From an uncultured Oscillospiraceae bacterium (GTDB lineage: Bacteria; Bacillota_A; Clostridia; Oscillospirales; Oscillospiraceae), in NCBI GenBank assembly GCA_900770015.1, contig CAAGIU010000333.1, positions 1-7,403 on the forward strand: DNA of 7,403 nucleotides. Direction: 5' to 3'. The notes beneath the pieces were generated by a model that worked only from the letters and a program-made list of their open reading frames with translations, was not told the origin of the DNA and searched no databases. Numbering within the stretch: the first letter of the stretch is position 1; the number at the start of each line of letters is the position of its first letter. Shown one piece after another: positions 6,287 through 7,403 of the stretch. The position numbers and the translations under genes are program-made.

Positions 6287-6367
6287 ATTGGAGAGTGGAG
6301 AGTGGAGAGTGAAGATCAGGAAATCGCTTTCTCTTCACTCTTCAATCTTCAATCTTCAATCTTCAAT
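6287..6367 (+). repeat. 7-base tandem repeats forming an imperfect long hairpin
   Basis: Left side: three perfect GGAGAGT units (6290-6310). Right side: four perfect CTTCAAT units (6340-6367), preceded by the one-mismatch unit CTTCACT (6333-6339). The two sides face each other: 6287-6315 can pair with 6332-6360 over 29 positions, 24 Watson-Crick, 3 G-U and 2 G-A mismatches, around a 16-base loop. The element sits in the 3' untranslated region of the protease gene, just before the terminator. It is not coding. It resembles GAAGATT/GAGAGTG-type intergenic repeats I recall from gut Clostridia, but I could not search for copies. Confidence 0.8.
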
Positions 6368-6375
6368 CTAACAAT

Positions 6376-6408
6376 AAAACCGCTGTCCGTTTCCGGGCAG
6401 CGGTTTTT
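6376..6408. terminator. Bidirectional intrinsic terminator between the S41 protease gene and rpoC
   Basis: AAAACCGCTGTCCG (6376-6389) pairs with CGGGCAGCGGTTTT (6394-6407), with one U-G wobble, around a TTTC loop. On the + strand the stem runs into TTTTT (6404-6408); on the - strand it runs into TTTTATTGTT. It therefore serves both the + strand ftsEX block and the convergent rpoC, whose stop codon is only a few bases away (6415-6417). Confidence 0.92.
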
Positions 6409-6414
6409 GTTGGA

Positions 6415-7377
6415 TCAGTTGGCGGTGTTCTCGATCTGGTCATCGGTGAGGCGGCACTCGGGAGTGACGCCGGGCTCGTAATCCCGGTATGCCATCAGGC
6501 CGGAGCCTGCGGGGATCAGCTTGCCGATGATGACGTTCTCCTTCAGGCCCACCAGATGGTCAACCTTGCCCTTGATGGCGGCGTCGGTGAGGACCTTGGT
6601 GGTCTCCTGGAAGGATGCGGCGGACAGGAAGGAATCCGTGGCCAGAGATGCCTTGGTGATGCCCATGAGGACGGCTTCCTTCTCGGCAAGCCGCAGCTCG
6701 GTCTCACCGGCATCGATCCGGGCCTGGATCTCTGCGTTGGCGTCCTCATACTCGAAGACATCCACCACAGCGCCCTCCAGCAGCCGGGTATCGCCGGGAT
6801 TCAGCACCTTGACCTTGCGCATCATCTGACGGATGATGACCTCGATGTGCTTATCGTTGATTTCAACGCCCTGCTGGCGGTACACAGCCTGGACGGACTG
6901 CACCAGGTAATCCTGGACAGCTTCCACGCCGGAAATCCGCAGAACATCCTGGGGGTACAGGGCGCCGTCGGTGATGGGCTCGCCCTTCTGGACAATCTTG
7001 CCGTGGGTGACCTTCAGGCCAACGGAGTAAGGCACGTTGTAGACCTTGACCTCGCCGTCCTCGGCGGTAACGGTGATGTTACGCAGGGCAGTACGATGGG
7101 TATCGTCGATGGAGACAACACCGGTAATCTCGGAGATCTGGGCCATCTTCTTGGGACGGCGTGCCTCAAACAGCTCTTCGACTCGGGGCAGACCCTGGGT
7201 GATATCGTCACCCGCAACGCCGCCGGAGTGGAAGGTACGCATGGTCAGCTGGGTACCGGGCTCACCGATGGACTGTGCCGCGATGATGCCGACGGCCTCG
7301 CCCAGGTCCACTTCCTTAGAGGTGGCCAGGTTCATGCCGTAGCAGCGGGCGCAGACACCGCTGCGGGCACGGCAGCC
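6415..7377 (-). CDS. rpoC: DNA-directed RNA polymerase subunit beta', C-terminal part
   Basis: This is the C-terminal 320 residues of RpoC, the largest RNA polymerase subunit; the gene continues beyond the contig end. The first readable residues are a Cys-rich [13 protein letters not shown] motif (about 7336-7374), with three of the four cysteines of the second zinc-binding site. [20 protein letters not shown] and RTFHSGG then form the near-invariant trigger-loop region. [29 protein letters not shown] and [10 protein letters not shown] follow, all strongly conserved. The stop is TGA (6417-6415) and the C-terminus is complete. An apparent ATG at 7335 is internal, not the start, because the conserved zinc motif lies upstream of it. 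The frame appears to run on to about 7402, but bases from 7378 are adapter, so real coding ends at 7377. It is convergent with the ftsEX block and shares its terminator. Confidence 0.97.
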   Translation of the reverse strand, partial: GCRARSGVCARCYGMNLATSKEVDLGEAVGIIAAQSIGEPGTQLTMRTFHSGGVAGDDITQGLPRVEELFEARRPKKMAQISEITGVVSIDDTHRTALRNITVTAEDGEVKVYNVPYSVGLKVTHGKIVQKGEPITDGALYPQDVLRISGVEAVQDYLVQSVQAVYRQQGVEINDKHIEVIIRQMMRKVKVLNPGDTRLLEGAVVDVFEYEDANAEIQARIDAGETELRLAEKEAVLMGITKASLATDSFLSAASFQETTKVLTDAAIKGKVDHLVGLKENVIIGKLIPAGSGLMAYRDYEPGVTPECRLTDDQIENTAN

Positions 7378-7403
7378 AGATCGGAAGAGCGTCGTGTAGG
7401 GAA
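7378..7403. other. Illumina TruSeq adapter sequence at contig end (artefact)
   Basis: The last 26 bases begin AGATCGGAAGAGC and continue with CGTCGTGTAGGGAA sense, which is the Illumina universal adapter read in reverse. Its complement ends with the standard read-1 primer tail GCTCTTCCGATCT. The leading A fits A-tailing before adapter ligation. These bases are not genomic and should be trimmed before the rpoC fragment is translated or the contig is joined. Confidence 0.97.

Noticed and set aside
5022..6338. 438-codon open frame on the - strand over the S41 protease gene
   Set aside because: Antisense shadow beginning inside the 7-base repeat; no family features, and the + strand frame has a complete protease.
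6287..6367. CRISPR-like array
   Set aside because: The repeated units are only 7 bases and contiguous, with no spacers.
7046..7342. 98-codon + strand open frame opposite rpoC
   Set aside because: Antisense to the most conserved part of rpoC; no ribosome binding site or domain.

Overview
This window looks like a contig end from an uncultured, high-GC gut-type Bacillota, most likely an Oscillospiraceae/Ruminococcaceae-like Clostridia. The supporting signs are strong AAGGAG-type ribosome binding sites, Firmicutes-like FtsX, PcsB/CwlO-like and RpoC sequences, a sigma-A promoter of TTGACT-17-TACAAT form, and palindromic intergenic repeats of a kind I recall from Faecalibacterium and relatives. 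The family-level assignment is inference. The last 26 bases are Illumina adapter and not genomic, so this is an assembled short-read contig with an untrimmed end.

Layout, left to right. The 3' end of an apbE-type FAD:protein FMN transferase gene (+) is followed by a 525-base intergenic stretch. That stretch holds a roughly 150-base palindromic repeat made of nested hairpins, a probable terminator, and a strong promoter whose transcript starts almost directly with a perfect stem-loop. Next comes a five-gene + strand block: ftsE, ftsX (11-base overlap), two tandem paralogous secreted coiled-coil/M23 peptidases, and an S41 carboxyl-terminal processing protease. A 7-base tandem repeat that folds back on itself and a bidirectional terminator separate this block from the convergent 3' end of rpoC (- strand), which runs off the contig.

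How the genes fit together. FtsE (ATPase) and FtsX (membrane subunit) form a transporter-like complex. It moves nothing itself, but drives conformational activation of an extracellular peptidoglycan hydrolase bound through its coiled coil. The two M23 proteins have the right architecture to be the partners: signal peptide, about 230 residues of coiled coil, and a catalytically intact LytM domain. The unusual point is that there are two of them, in tandem, with nearly identical ribosome binding sites, behind one FtsEX. The membrane-anchored S41 protease at the end is well placed to process or turn over cell-wall hydrolases, though that link is inference. No CRISPR array, tRNA, mobile-element transposase or phage gene is visible.
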